A DNA stretch of 64,000 nt from Acidimicrobiia bacterium. GTDB taxonomy: Bacteria; Actinomycetota; Acidimicrobiia; Spongiisociales; UBA11373. Below the pieces are notes generated by a model. That model saw only the letters and a list, made by a program, of their open reading frames with translations, was not told where the DNA came from and searched no databases. Positions 45,359 through 53,982 of this stretch are shown one piece after another (positions within the stretch are counted from its first letter, which is position 1; each line of letters opens with the position of its first letter). Made by a program: the position numbers and the translations under genes. The DNA lies in contig JAJCYA010000033.1 in NCBI GenBank assembly GCA_029263095.1, forward strand, positions 50,955 to 114,954, in the 5' to 3' direction.

Positions 45359-47383
45359 TCAGCTCCCGACTCCCAAGCTTTCCATCAGCCTCCCGAACTG
45401 ATCCAGTTCGAGTGACTGCGGACCATCGCTGAGAGCGTTCTCGGGATCGGGGTGGATCTCCACCATGATTCCGTGGGCGCCGACCGCCGCGGCAGCGTGG
45501 GCCAGCGGAGCAACCAGCGACCGCTCGCCTGCGGCGTGAGACGGATCCACGATTACCGGTAGATGGGTCCGCTGCATGAGGACCGGAACCGCGCTCAAAT
45601 CGAGGGTATTGCGAGTCGAGGTCTCGAATGTTCGGATACCGCGCTCACACAGGAACACCTGCTGGTTTCCCTCGGCGAGGATGTACTCGGCTGCCTGCAA
45701 CCACTCCTCGAGTGACGCGCTCATCCCCCGTTTGAGCATCACCGGCCGGTGCGACCGTCCCACGGCCGACAGCAGAGAGAAGTTCTGCATGTTGCGAGTC
45801 CCGATCTGAAGGACGTCCGACTTGGTCGCCACCGCCGGAACATCCTCCGGAGTCAGAACCTCGGTGACGATCGGAAGCCCGAATGCCTTGCCCGCCTCGG
45901 CCAACATCTCCAGCCCCTCGAATCCAAGACCCTGGAAGCTGTAGGGAGACGTGCGGGGCTTGAAGCATCCTCCACGCAACAGGCTCCCACCGTGCTCCTT
46001 GACCGCCCGCGCTGCCGCCATCACCTGATCCCAGGATTCGACGGCGCATGGACCTGCGATGACGACGAGCGGATCCTCGCCGAGACGAACCCCGCCCACC
46101 TCGACAACCGTGTTGTGGTCCTTGTGCCCTCGGCTGCCCAGCTTGTATCCAACCGCTTTCGGAGGAGCCGCCGGTTCCTCCACCGGTCCTGCGCTCGTGG
46201 CACTCCGCTCCGAGGAGCTCGTTGTTGGTCGAGACCGCAGATCGCGCGATGGGTACGACCCCAGGATCCTCAAGAAGTGGACCTGAGTGGTGAGGATGTC
46301 CAGCATCGCCGCCACCGCCGCATCGCCCGTCGAACCCTCGAAGTCGAGGTAGAACAATTCGTCGGTCGGATTGTCGGGAATCGGTCTCGACTCCAGCTTC
46401 ACCAGATTGATGTCTGTGTCCGTGAACACAGCAAGGGCGTCCATCAGCGCTCCGGGGTGATTGCCCACAGCCATGACGATCGAGGTCTTGGCGGTCACAC
46501 CCTCCGGGATCTCGGCCGGCTGCTGCGAAAGCACGACGAACCGAGTGAAGTTCTGATCGCGATTGGCGATGTCGGTGCTCAACGTCTCGAGTCCGTACAG
46601 CCGACCCGCGTCCTCACTGGCTATCGCCCCCACAGCGGGATCGCCCAGCTCGGAGATCCTCTTCCCCGCCAACGCGGTGTCGCCAAACACGATCACCTCG
46701 CAATCCTCCAGACCGGCCAGGAACTCAGAGCACTGCGCCACAGCCTGGGGATGGGCGTAGATGCGTCGCAACGCAGAAGACGTCGCCTCGGCCAGACCAA
46801 GCAGGCAGTGACGCACCCGGAAGCGGATGTCGCCGATCACGTGCAGATTGCTCTCGAGTAGCAGGTCGTAGACCTCGGAGATGGCGCCGGAAGTGGTGTT
46901 CTCGATCGGGAGGACCCCCGCATCGGCTCGGCCCTGCCGCACTGCCTCGAACGCGTCGGCGAATGTCAGAGAGCGCACGAACGACAGCTCGGTCAGACCC
47001 CTTGCATCAAAGAACTGGCGACTGGCGAGCGAGCTGTACGACCCCTCGATGCCCTGGATGGCCACGGTCAGGCTGCGCTGATCAACTTCATTCCGCCCCA
47101 GGACCTCGCGCTGTACCCGTACCGAGTCGTCGATGATCTGACGCCAGACGGTATTGATGAGACCTGTGTCGAGGCTGTGATCGAGGCCACCGGCGATCCT
47201 CTCGGCAATGAGGTCCTCCTCACGCAGCAAATCGCGTGACGGCGCCTCCTGGACGCCTTTCAGTCGGGCGGCACGCACACTGAAGCCACGACGTTGGGCC
47301 AACAGCTCGAGGATGCGGGCATCGACTTGATCGATGCCGTCTCTGATCGTTTCAATGTCGTCGGGGGGATTTGGAGCATTCAT
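45359..47383 (-). CDS. Chorismate mutase-prephenate dehydratase-DAHP synthase triple fusion
   Basis: A 674-residue enzyme. Residues 8-95 are an AroQ chorismate mutase. Residues 105-285 are prephenate dehydratase ([32 protein letters not shown] with the catalytic Thr), followed by an ACT domain (about 297-375) with the Phe-binding ESRP. A Ser/Thr/Pro linker (about 385-420) leads to a short type I-beta DAHP synthase ([29 protein letters not shown]). It would hold the first shikimate-pathway step and the two steps to phenylpyruvate in one chain, so Phe sensing by ACT could affect pathway entry. A hairpin with a U-rich tract lies upstream. Confidence 0.92.
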   Translation of the reverse strand: MNAPNPPDDIETIRDGIDQVDARILELLAQRRGFSVRAARLKGVQEAPSRDLLREEDLIAERIAGGLDHSLDTGLINTVWRQIIDDSVRVQREVLGRNEVDQRSLTVAIQGIEGSYSSLASRQFFDARGLTELSFVRSLTFADAFEAVRQGRADAGVLPIENTTSGAISEVYDLLLESNLHVIGDIRFRVRHCLLGLAEATSSALRRIYAHPQAVAQCSEFLAGLEDCEVIVFGDTALAGKRISELGDPAVGAIASEDAGRLYGLETLSTDIANRDQNFTRFVVLSQQPAEIPEGVTAKTSIVMAVGNHPGALMDALAVFTDTDINLVKLESRPIPDNPTDELFYLDFEGSTGDAAVAAMLDILTTQVHFLRILGSYPSRDLRSRPTTSSSERSATSAGPVEEPAAPPKAVGYKLGSRGHKDHNTVVEVGGVRLGEDPLVVIAGPCAVESWDQVMAAARAVKEHGGSLLRGGCFKPRTSPYSFQGLGFEGLEMLAEAGKAFGLPIVTEVLTPEDVPAVATKSDVLQIGTRNMQNFSLLSAVGRSHRPVMLKRGMSASLEEWLQAAEYILAEGNQQVFLCERGIRTFETSTRNTLDLSAVPVLMQRTHLPVIVDPSHAAGERSLVAPLAHAAAAVGAHGIMVEIHPDPENALSDGPQSLELDQFGRLMESLGVGS

Positions 47384-47466
47384 GGGGAGACCTCTTCAGG
47401 GCGCGTCCGGGAGACGGATTGGGACAGGGCAACGGGGGGGAGGGGGGAATCGACGCTTACGCGCCG

Positions 47467-47498
47467 AAAAAGAAGGCAAAGCCGAACTGGAAGTCGGC
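47467..47498 (-). terminator. Hairpin with U-rich tract upstream of the aromatic fusion gene
   Basis: On the minus strand GCCGACTTCCAGTTCGGC can form a stem, followed by TTTGCCTTCTTTTT. It could end transcripts coming from mshA or attenuate transcription into the fusion gene 84 bp downstream. No leader peptide rich in Phe was found. Confidence 0.4.
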
Positions 47499-47590
47499 GA
47501 GGTCGGAGTGAATTGGCGCCTTCATGGAGACCAGATCATTGCGTACGTTGCGAACGGTGTCAAGAGAATGGCGATCAGCAATCGGCGATT

Positions 47591-47660
47591 GGCAGGAGAC
47601 CTCAACGCGTATTGCTGTGCCTCTTGCCAATCGCGGGAGACAGCGCAGCCGACGACCTCT
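47591..47660. repeat. Copy A of a dispersed 70-bp intergenic element
   Basis: The segment from ggcaggagac to gacgacctct matches 53909-53979 with about eight substitutions and one indel over 70 bp. Both copies are non-coding and both are preceded by caat/ggc-like short repeats, so they are probably members of one repeat family. Confidence 0.65.
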
Positions 47661-47889
47661 CCGACCGACGACCCCTCACCAAGATGCAAGGCCCAACGAA
47701 CCTCCACGATCGTCCCGGACTTCCCCAACCGGGACTGTCGCATCGGCACCTCGGGCCTTGCATCTCGGAAGATATGAAGCAGATCTGGAAGCGTCAACAG
47801 GCCCGGATAGCGGTGGTTTTCGCGGTTTGGGATGCGTACTTGGCGTGAAACGCGCCGAGCCGCAGACAACTGCTACTGGTCCCAACCGC

Positions 47890-47931
47890 TTCTCCACATA
47901 TCCACACCAATCCACAGGGGGTTGTGCACAA
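47890..47931. other. Cluster of DnaA-box-like nonamers
   Basis: ttctccaca (47890), atatccaca (47898), caatccaca (47908) and ttgtgcaca (47922) each differ from TTATCCACA or TTGTCCACA by one or two bases. The first three follow at 8-10-bp intervals. A T-rich stretch follows (about 47944-47964). No dnaA or dnaN is nearby, so this is not evidence of the chromosome origin. Confidence 0.3.
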
Positions 47932-47979
47932 GGCATCTGGACAAGTTTTTCAAGGGTTCTTTTCGCGATCGAACCGGGT

Positions 47980-49149
47980 CTACACCAAGCCCTGATACAG
48001 CTCGAGTAGGCGGGCGGCCGTGACGTTCCACGAGAACGTGGAGGCGTGCACGATGGCTCCCCCGCTCAGCCTCGCCCGCAGCTCGTCGTCGGCGAAGACG
48101 GCGGTTATGCGCTTCGTCCAGTCGGAGAGAACACCGTTGTCGACTAGGTACCCCGACTCGCCATCGGCGACCGAGAAGGCGAGACCCCCGACCCGCGACG
48201 CGACCACGGGTGTGCCGCACGCCTGGGCCTCCACCGCGACGAGTCCGAATGATTCGGCAAGTGAGGGAATCACGACCACGTCCACCGACCGATACAGATC
48301 GGCGATTGCGTCGTGTTCCATCGGCGCTCGGAAGACCACCCTGCCGGGCGCCACCTGATCCGCCAGATTCCTGAGTTGTCCCAACTCCCGATCGCCCCCC
48401 TCACCGCTGGCCCCACCCACAACAACGAGATGCGCCTCGGGAATCTCGCCGATCGCCCTGATCGCTATGTCGATGCCCTTCAGGGGCTGCACTCGGCCCA
48501 CCACCGCGGCGAGTGGACCCTCCGGCAATCCAAGATCGGCTCGTCGAGGAACATCCGGATGGAACAGACCGTGATCGACCCCTGGAGGTGAAACACAGAC
48601 TCGCTCCGGTCGTGCTGCATAGTGCTCGATCAGGTCCACGGCGTCGGCCGGAGTAGACGCCACGATGCAGCCTGCTCGTGCGATCACCTCGGTCTCGGCG
48701 GCAAGCCTCAGCAACGGAGGAGGCGGCTCACCCGCCCCGACGTCGCGCACTCTGCCGAGCGTATGGAAGGAGATCACCAGCGGTACCTGCAGGGGCTCGG
48801 TGAGCAGTACACCGGCCCATGCCGACAGCCAGTAGTGGCTGTGGATGATGTCGTACCGCACGGCGCGACGGGTTGCCCAGGCGGCCACGCCGCTGGCGAA
48901 TGCCCCCACCCGCTCGGCTCTGTCGTGACCGGGTGCCTCGATGTGCACGACCCTGTAGCCGGGAACCACATCCGTTTCGGCGGCGAATCCGTCATCGACT
49001 CTGGAGGTGAATACATCCACAGTGATACCCATCCCCGCGAAAGTGCGTGCAACGGAATCCACGTAGACGTTCATCCCGCCGGCGTCTCCGGATCCCGGCG
49101 CAGCCAACGGCGAGGTGTGAAGTGAGAGGAAGGCAACCCGTCCAATCAT
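47980..49149 (-). CDS. mshA: D-inositol-3-phosphate glycosyltransferase (mycothiol biosynthesis)
   Basis: A 389-residue GT-B glycosyltransferase that joins UDP-GlcNAc to inositol 3-phosphate in the first step of mycothiol synthesis. The N-terminal SLHTSPLAAPGSGDAGGMNV is the MshA signature; the donor site includes VVGRVQPLKGIDI and the E-x7-E-like PSLAESFGLVAVEAQACG. It overlaps the upstream acetyltransferase gene by ATGA. Presence of mshA supports an actinobacterial host. Confidence 0.92.
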   Translation of the reverse strand: MIGRVAFLSLHTSPLAAPGSGDAGGMNVYVDSVARTFAGMGITVDVFTSRVDDGFAAETDVVPGYRVVHIEAPGHDRAERVGAFASGVAAWATRRAVRYDIIHSHYWLSAWAGVLLTEPLQVPLVISFHTLGRVRDVGAGEPPPPLLRLAAETEVIARAGCIVASTPADAVDLIEHYAARPERVCVSPPGVDHGLFHPDVPRRADLGLPEGPLAAVVGRVQPLKGIDIAIRAIGEIPEAHLVVVGGASGEGGDRELGQLRNLADQVAPGRVVFRAPMEHDAIADLYRSVDVVVIPSLAESFGLVAVEAQACGTPVVASRVGGLAFSVADGESGYLVDNGVLSDWTKRITAVFADDELRARLSGGAIVHASTFSWNVTAARLLELYQGLV

Positions 49150-50024
49150 GCTGCCACCACCAGCCGGTACAACGGCCGTTCGACGGCCCCCAACCGCCGC
49201 TTGTACGACTCGGTGCCTTTGAGGAAGTCGAAGCGCCCCCTCCCCATTCGAGCGGCCCGGGCGATGAGGTGGTCGGTGAGGATGATGCCGGGCGACAGGT
49301 CGGCGAGAGATGCGTCGTATGCGGAGTTGTAGAGGTAGTAGCCGTCGTCGTCCTCGAATCCGAGGGTGGCGGCCTCCACGTCGCCGTCGCGATGCAGCAC
49401 GTCGAGCCGAGCGGCGGGGAGCCGCACCAGATCGGCAAAGAAGGCCTCCATCTGATCGGTCATGAAGTCACCCTTCTCGCCGACTGCCGACCGGTGCAAC
49501 GCCACAAAGGCGTCGAAGTGTTCCGACCCGGCGGCAACCTCGGGCGCACCTCGGGCCGCCTCGTACCGACGTCTCTTCCGCCTCACCTCGTGCCGGTCCT
49601 TCGATCGGAGCAGAGACTCCCACCCTTGTGGATCGGCTCCGCCGAGTTGCAGAACACGGCAGGGTTCGTCCGCTTCCAGGATCGTCGATCGACCTTCTGC
49701 CTCAAACGATGCAGCCAAAGGACGGGCTGCCTCCTGTGGAAGAGAATCCAACTCGAATCGCAGTCCCCCGAATTCCGTGGCCATCATCGCGACCAGGTCC
49801 CCGGTGTCCGTCCCCAACGGGGAGTGGTAGTCGGTCAGATGGGCGGCTCCGACGAATCGGACCGCGGCTCCAGCCACCACAAGAGCAGCAGCATTCGACC
49901 CGTCGGCAACAACGTGGACATCCCCTCCATCATGGGCGGCACAGACCTCCAGGAAGGGTCGGTGCGGAAAGGGACCGACAAAGGGAGCAAGGGGCGCTCC
50001 GGCGAGTCGATCCCACTCATTCAT
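49146..50024 (-). CDS. GNAT-fold acetyltransferase (Acetyltransf_6/BioF2-like)
   Basis: A 292-residue protein. The C-terminal half shows the GNAT-like Acetyltransf_6 pattern: KDRHEVRRKRRRYEA, LYNSAYD and FDFLKGTESYKRRLG. The ATG at 50024 gives an 8-nt overlap with the asparaginase gene (ATGAATGA); longer in-frame sequence lies antisense-like within that gene. Substrate is unknown. It sits between asparaginase and mshA but does not look like MshD. Confidence 0.8.
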   Translation of the reverse strand: MNEWDRLAGAPLAPFVGPFPHRPFLEVCAAHDGGDVHVVADGSNAAALVVAGAAVRFVGAAHLTDYHSPLGTDTGDLVAMMATEFGGLRFELDSLPQEAARPLAASFEAEGRSTILEADEPCRVLQLGGADPQGWESLLRSKDRHEVRRKRRRYEAARGAPEVAAGSEHFDAFVALHRSAVGEKGDFMTDQMEAFFADLVRLPAARLDVLHRDGDVEAATLGFEDDDGYYLYNSAYDASLADLSPGIILTDHLIARAARMGRGRFDFLKGTESYKRRLGAVERPLYRLVVAA

Positions 50025-50958
50025 AAGCGAGGGGTTGCAGTGTCCCCACCGGTCTGCCGCCACCGAGCACGTCAGGTCGAGCAATCGCGGCCAGTTGCGA
50101 CCGCTGGTAGTCCGGGACGACCCCCACCCGAACCATGAGTTCGACGAGCGCCACAACCGCAGGTGCGGAAACGCCGCTCCAAGATTTGGCGGCGAAGGCG
50201 AGGCCGTGCTCGAGCAGTCCGAGCCCGATACAGCCCTCGGCCCCCCCTTTGACGACGCAAGGCACCCAGCGAGCCAGCACCGCCTCGGGTCGAAAGCCAT
50301 CCACGGTGAGCGAGGTGAACCGGGCCGCTGCTGTCGTCACTTCCGCATAGTCCGAGTCGTTGACGAGTCGCGAGAAGATCCGGGCGAGACTGGTGACATC
50401 CGAACGGAGAGTCGGGATGCCGCATCCGTCGACCCCCGTCGGTTCTACGACTCGACCCGCCGCTTCCGACGCCGCCGACACGATCTCTCTCTGCAGCGGA
50501 TGATCTGGATCGGTGTATTCGAGTGACCATCCCCTGGCGACACACGCCCGCAACATGGCGGCGTGCTTCCCGGAACAGTTGTGGAACACCCGCTCCTTTC
50601 CTGCCCGGCCCTTGGCGACCCACAGACGGTCGGCGCCGGCACGGGAGGGGCGATCAGGAGGACAGCGCAGATGCTCGTGATCCAGACCGACGCCGAGCAG
50701 CATGTCGGTGACGTGGGCCACGTGCACCGGGTAGGCGCTGTGACTGGAAGCGGCGATCGCCAACTGCTCGCTGCCCAGAGCGGCACCGTTGCGCTGCGAC
50801 ACCATCGCCTGGAGTGGTTTGGGGGCGGAACGGAGGAAGAACTCCCGATCCAGGTCGTCGCCGAGTGATGCGACCACGGATCCAGATTCGTCGACCGCGA
50901 CTGCTACGACGGGGTGCAGGGTTTCTGCGAGCCCCGAGCGGACCGACCCAACGATCAC
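50017..50958 (-). CDS. L-asparaginase II family protein
   Basis: A 313-residue protein of the asparaginase II (PF06089-type) family, distinct from the E. coli AnsB type. Conserved segments are RSAPKPLQA, NCSGKHAAML, GVDGCGIPT and VKGGAEGC. It is probably cytoplasmic, since no signal peptide is seen. It overlaps the RsiG-like gene upstream by ATGA. Confidence 0.9.
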   Translation of the reverse strand: MIVGSVRSGLAETLHPVVAVAVDESGSVVASLGDDLDREFFLRSAPKPLQAMVSQRNGAALGSEQLAIAASSHSAYPVHVAHVTDMLLGVGLDHEHLRCPPDRPSRAGADRLWVAKGRAGKERVFHNCSGKHAAMLRACVARGWSLEYTDPDHPLQREIVSAASEAAGRVVEPTGVDGCGIPTLRSDVTSLARIFSRLVNDSDYAEVTTAAARFTSLTVDGFRPEAVLARWVPCVVKGGAEGCIGLGLLEHGLAFAAKSWSGVSAPAVVALVELMVRVGVVPDYQRSQLAAIARPDVLGGGRPVGTLQPLAYE

Positions 50959-51500
50959 CCGGAGGAGAGCAGATCGTCGGGATCGGCAGACCCGTCGCGG
51001 TAACGGCGGATCAGCTCCTCCTGGAGCGAGTCGAGGGCGTCGTGAACCGTACGCCTCTGCCGCGACACTTCCGCTTCGACTTCCTGAAGGAAGCGTTGGA
51101 TGTCGCCCAGCTCGGATTCCTCGAGAGAAGGAAGTCGAGCAACGAAGTCGCTATCGAGAGCCTTGTCGACGACTCGGTGCCCCTGGCTCGGAATGTTGGG
51201 CACCTCAATGGACAGTTGCCGCGAAGGGAGTCCCGGCGACGCGGTGTACGCACCCTCCGCGAGGATCCGTGGCAGCGCCTCGATCAGTGATTGCTCTTCC
51301 TCACCGGCGCGCCGGCGCATTTCGAACGCGATCAGATCCATGCGGCCGTGCAACATCCGCCGGTAGTAGGAGAGCTCCACATCGAGGTCACCGCACATGG
51401 CCCGGCGATCTCTCACATCGTTGTCGGACAGCGCGTCGATACCTCCCAGGAAGTCCTCGTCCTGGACTCGGTCGATACGTCGGCGATTGTTGTCGCTCAC
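50955..51500 (-). CDS. RsiG-like protein with two c-di-GMP-type helical motifs
   Basis: A 181-residue, mostly helical protein. In Streptomyces, RsiG holds sigma factor WhiG through c-di-GMP bound by two E-x3-S-x2-R-x3-Q-x3-D motifs. Here two matching motifs occur on predicted helices: Asp40-Ser44-Arg47-His51-Asp55 and Glu142-Ser146-Arg149-His153-Asp157. The Gln is His in both. The surrounding LSYYRRMLHGRMDLI is also RsiG-like. No WhiG-type sigma factor is in the window. The gene lies 31 bp after the M23 peptidase stop and overlaps the asparaginase gene. Confidence 0.75.
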   Translation of the reverse strand: MSDNNRRRIDRVQDEDFLGGIDALSDNDVRDRRAMCGDLDVELSYYRRMLHGRMDLIAFEMRRRAGEEEQSLIEALPRILAEGAYTASPGLPSRQLSIEVPNIPSQGHRVVDKALDSDFVARLPSLEESELGDIQRFLQEVEAEVSRQRRTVHDALDSLQEELIRRYRDGSADPDDLLSSG

Positions 51501-51531
51501 AAGCTCACAGATTAGAGGATGGCGCCGCGGA

Positions 51532-52665
51532 TCAGGGGCAGACCCGCTCGACCGTAGGATACGGGTTCACCGCAGTGATACCACCCGGATAGATGCCGAA
51601 GTGGAGATGATTCGCACCCGGCCGCGGATTCCCGGTGTCCCCCATGTACCCGACGAGCTGCCCCTTGGACACCCACTGGCCATCGACGAGACCCGACGGA
51701 TACGAGTCGAGGTGGGCGTAGAAGTAGTTGACACCGTGGTCGGCGTACAGCCACACGATGTTCCCTCCAAGCGATCCATAGGACTTTCTGACGATCCCGC
51801 TGCTCACCGCCACCAGCGGCGTCCCGCGGGGACCCATCATGTCGACACCCTTGTGGGTACGACCGCCCGAACGGGGCGCCCCCCAGGTGTTGAGGAACCA
51901 CGACGGCCCTCCCACCGGACAAATGAAGCCGGGCGTCACCTCTTCGTCAACTCCCGCAGCGGGTGACTGGAGGGCGGCCTGCTGCAGGGCCCGCAGGCGC
52001 CGTTCCTCGGCCTCGCGGCGCAGCTGCTCCTGTCGCTCCGCCTTGACCTCCACGTAGTCCTGATCGACCTCGTCGAAGACGAACTCGGCCGTTTCATACA
52101 GCTCGTCCATCCTGTCGACGATGGCGTCGGCTTCCGCTTTGAGGTCGGAGAGACGGGCACTGTCGGCATCGAGGGTCACCTGGAGCCTCGCCATCTCGGC
52201 GGTCGCCGCCGCCAGACTGTCGATCTGCTCCGACTCAGATTCCACCGCCAGCGACAGCACCTGGCGGGCGATTATCGACTGCTGAACGGTCTCGGGTGCA
52301 AACACTCGGGCGACCGGGTCGCGCTCGTCGCCGTTCATATACGATTGGACGGCGCGCTCTCGCACCTCCAGGCGCAGATCGAATGTCGCACCCTGGTAGT
52401 CGTCGATGCGTCCCCTGAGGCGACCCACCGAGAAGGTGAGCGCTTCTAGTTCGCCACGCACGTCCTCGTAGGCGGCAACCGCCTGATCGAGGTTTTCGAT
52501 CGCGGCGACGCGCTCGGCGGCGGCGGTCTCCCGCAGGACCCGCGCCTGTTCGACGTCCTCTTCGGTGACCTGAGAGACTGCCGGAGCCAGGCCGGTAGTG
52601 GAGGCGAGGGCGAACACGAGGACCGCGGTGGCGATCCGCCGCAAGGGGGAAGTCATCATTGGCAT
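51532..52665 (-). CDS. Secreted M23 metallopeptidase with N-terminal coiled coil (murein hydrolase or activator)
   Basis: A 377-residue exported protein. A signal peptide (about 1-31, ending near APAVSQ) is followed by a long coiled coil (32-230) as in EnvC-type proteins. A C-terminal M23 domain has THKGVDMMGPRGTPL with the first zinc His and Asp, and HLHFGIYPGG with the HxH motif. The zinc site looks intact, so it may cut peptidoglycan peptides itself. It leads an operon running to mshA. Confidence 0.9.
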   Translation of the reverse strand: MPMMTSPLRRIATAVLVFALASTTGLAPAVSQVTEEDVEQARVLRETAAAERVAAIENLDQAVAAYEDVRGELEALTFSVGRLRGRIDDYQGATFDLRLEVRERAVQSYMNGDERDPVARVFAPETVQQSIIARQVLSLAVESESEQIDSLAAATAEMARLQVTLDADSARLSDLKAEADAIVDRMDELYETAEFVFDEVDQDYVEVKAERQEQLRREAEERRLRALQQAALQSPAAGVDEEVTPGFICPVGGPSWFLNTWGAPRSGGRTHKGVDMMGPRGTPLVAVSSGIVRKSYGSLGGNIVWLYADHGVNYFYAHLDSYPSGLVDGQWVSKGQLVGYMGDTGNPRPGANHLHFGIYPGGITAVNPYPTVERVCP

Positions 52666-52756
52666 CGTATGGTCGGCACCCGTTTATTCGTGTCATTCCC
52701 ATCGGCAACCGGCAAACACGAGTGAAGTCAATCGCCTTCAACGCTTGGTCCGGGGG

Positions 52757-52762
52757 TAGGCT
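52757..52762 (+). promoter_or_regulatory. -10 element TAGGCT close to the start codon
   Basis: TAGGCT ends 12 nt before the ATG of the hisC-like gene, leaving a predicted 5' leader of only about 5 nt and no Shine-Dalgarno. The -35 region is unclear. Confidence 0.35.
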
Positions 52763-52774
52763 CCGAGTCTCCCC

Positions 52775-53854
52775 ATGGCTCCCCGATTCCGCCCCGACCT
52801 GGACCGCATCCAGCCCTATCGCCCGGGGCGATCCATCGCCGATGTCGCCGCCGAATTCGAGATCGAAGAGGTCTCGAAGCTGGCCTCCAACGAGAACCCG
52901 GAATCCCCATTCCCCGAGGTGCGACAGGCGATCGCGGGCCACCTCGCCGGCCTGAATCGCTATCCAGACAATGCACGACCGAACCTGACCGCCGCCCTGG
53001 CCGACCATCTCGGGGTGCCTCAGGAGCGGATCTGGTGCGGGGGAGCCAGCAACGAGCTCACGTTCATCACCGCTGTATCGATGGGCGGTCCCGGCACCAG
53101 TGCCGTCTACGCGTGGCCGTCATTCGGGTTGTATCAGATCGGATCACTCGCCATCTTCGCCGAAGGCATCGAGGTACCCCTCGACTCGAACCACCGCCAC
53201 GATCTCAACGCAATGCAGGCCGCCATCCGAGACGACACAACGGTCGTCTACGTCTGCAATCCCAACAACCCCACCGGTACCCATGTTCCAGGCGATGCTC
53301 TCGAGAGATTCATCGACGGGGTGAGTGATGAGGTTCTCATCGTCGTAGACGAGGCCTATCACGAGTACGCCACCGCCCCCGACTATCGCTCGATGCTGTC
53401 CCTGGCCGCCGAGCGAGACAACGTGCTGGTGACCCGCACCTTCTCGAAGATCTACTCGCTCGCCGGGTTGAGGGTCGGATACGCCGTCACAGCTCCCGAC
53501 AACATCGCACAGCTGCGGCGCATCCAATTGCCCTTCAGCGTGAGCAATCTGGCAGAAGTGGCAGCGGTGGAGGCGCTCCGACACCAGGACCGGGTCGCCG
53601 CACGCTGCGCCGATAATCGGGCCGGAATCGCCCATCTCACCGCAGGGCTGCGAGCCCGGGGCTGCAAGGTGGCCGACAGCCAGACCAACTTCGTATACGC
53701 CTCATTCGACGATGCCGAGCGAGTAAATGTGGGCCTGCTGGAACGTGGCGTAATCGTAAGACCGGCCTTCCCAAGAGGATGGCTCAGAATCAGCGTCGGA
53801 ACGCAAGAAGAGATGGAGCGGTTCTTTGCGGCGTTGGATGAGATAGGGGAATAG
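52775..53854 (+). CDS. hisC: Histidinol-phosphate/aromatic aminotransferase
   Basis: A 359-residue PLP enzyme of the HisC family. Motifs are KLASNENPESPFPEV, NPNNPTGTHV, VVDEAYHEY and the PLP lysine in RTFSKIYSLAGLRVGY. HisC-like enzymes act on histidinol phosphate, and some members also on aromatic amino acids; no other his gene is nearby, while an aromatic-pathway gene is at 45-47 kb, so either role is possible. Confidence 0.85.
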   Translation: MAPRFRPDLDRIQPYRPGRSIADVAAEFEIEEVSKLASNENPESPFPEVRQAIAGHLAGLNRYPDNARPNLTAALADHLGVPQERIWCGGASNELTFITAVSMGGPGTSAVYAWPSFGLYQIGSLAIFAEGIEVPLDSNHRHDLNAMQAAIRDDTTVVYVCNPNNPTGTHVPGDALERFIDGVSDEVLIVVDEAYHEYATAPDYRSMLSLAAERDNVLVTRTFSKIYSLAGLRVGYAVTAPDNIAQLRRIQLPFSVSNLAEVAAVEALRHQDRVAARCADNRAGIAHLTAGLRARGCKVADSQTNFVYASFDDAERVNVGLLERGVIVRPAFPRGWLRISVGTQEEMERFFAALDEIGE

Positions 53855-53860
53855 CAACCA

Positions 53861-53916
53861 GCAATTGGCAATTGGCAATTGGCAATAGGCAATAGGCAAT
53901 AGGCAATAGGCAGGAG
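53861..53916. repeat. Tandem heptanucleotide repeat
   Basis: Eight tandem 7-bp units: three gcaattg, four gcaatag and one gcaggag, directly after the hisC-like stop. The uniform blocks of each variant suggest recent replication slippage. The last unit merges with copy B of the dispersed 70-bp element. Confidence 0.85.
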
Positions 53917-53979
53917 AACTCAACGCGTAATGCCGTGCCTCTTGCTAATCGCGGGAGGCGGCGGAAGCCGACGACCTCT
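53909..53979. repeat. Copy B of a dispersed 70-bp intergenic element
   Basis: This segment matches 47591-47660 from ggcaggaga to cgacgacctct with about eight differences. It fills the gap between the hisC-like gene and the MoaD-membrane fusion gene. Confidence 0.65.
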
Positions 53980-53982
53980 TCC

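Larger units (their letters stand above)
47384..47979. other. 596-bp intergenic region between mshA and the aromatic fusion gene
   Basis: No convincing gene was found; short frames here lack family motifs and ribosome-binding sites. The region holds a hairpin with a U-rich tail (47467-47498), one copy of a 70-bp element repeated at 53909-53979, and a cluster of DnaA-box-like nonamers (47890-47931). A further gtcccgg/ccgggac stem lies near 47724-47748. Confidence 0.6.

Noticed and set aside
47890..47931. Chromosomal replication origin
   Set aside because: DnaA-like nonamers alone are insufficient; dnaA, dnaN, rpmH and gyrB are all absent nearby.
47294..47979. Several short frames upstream of the aromatic fusion gene
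   Set aside because: Different frames overlap each other, none has a family motif, and the region contains repeat DNA.
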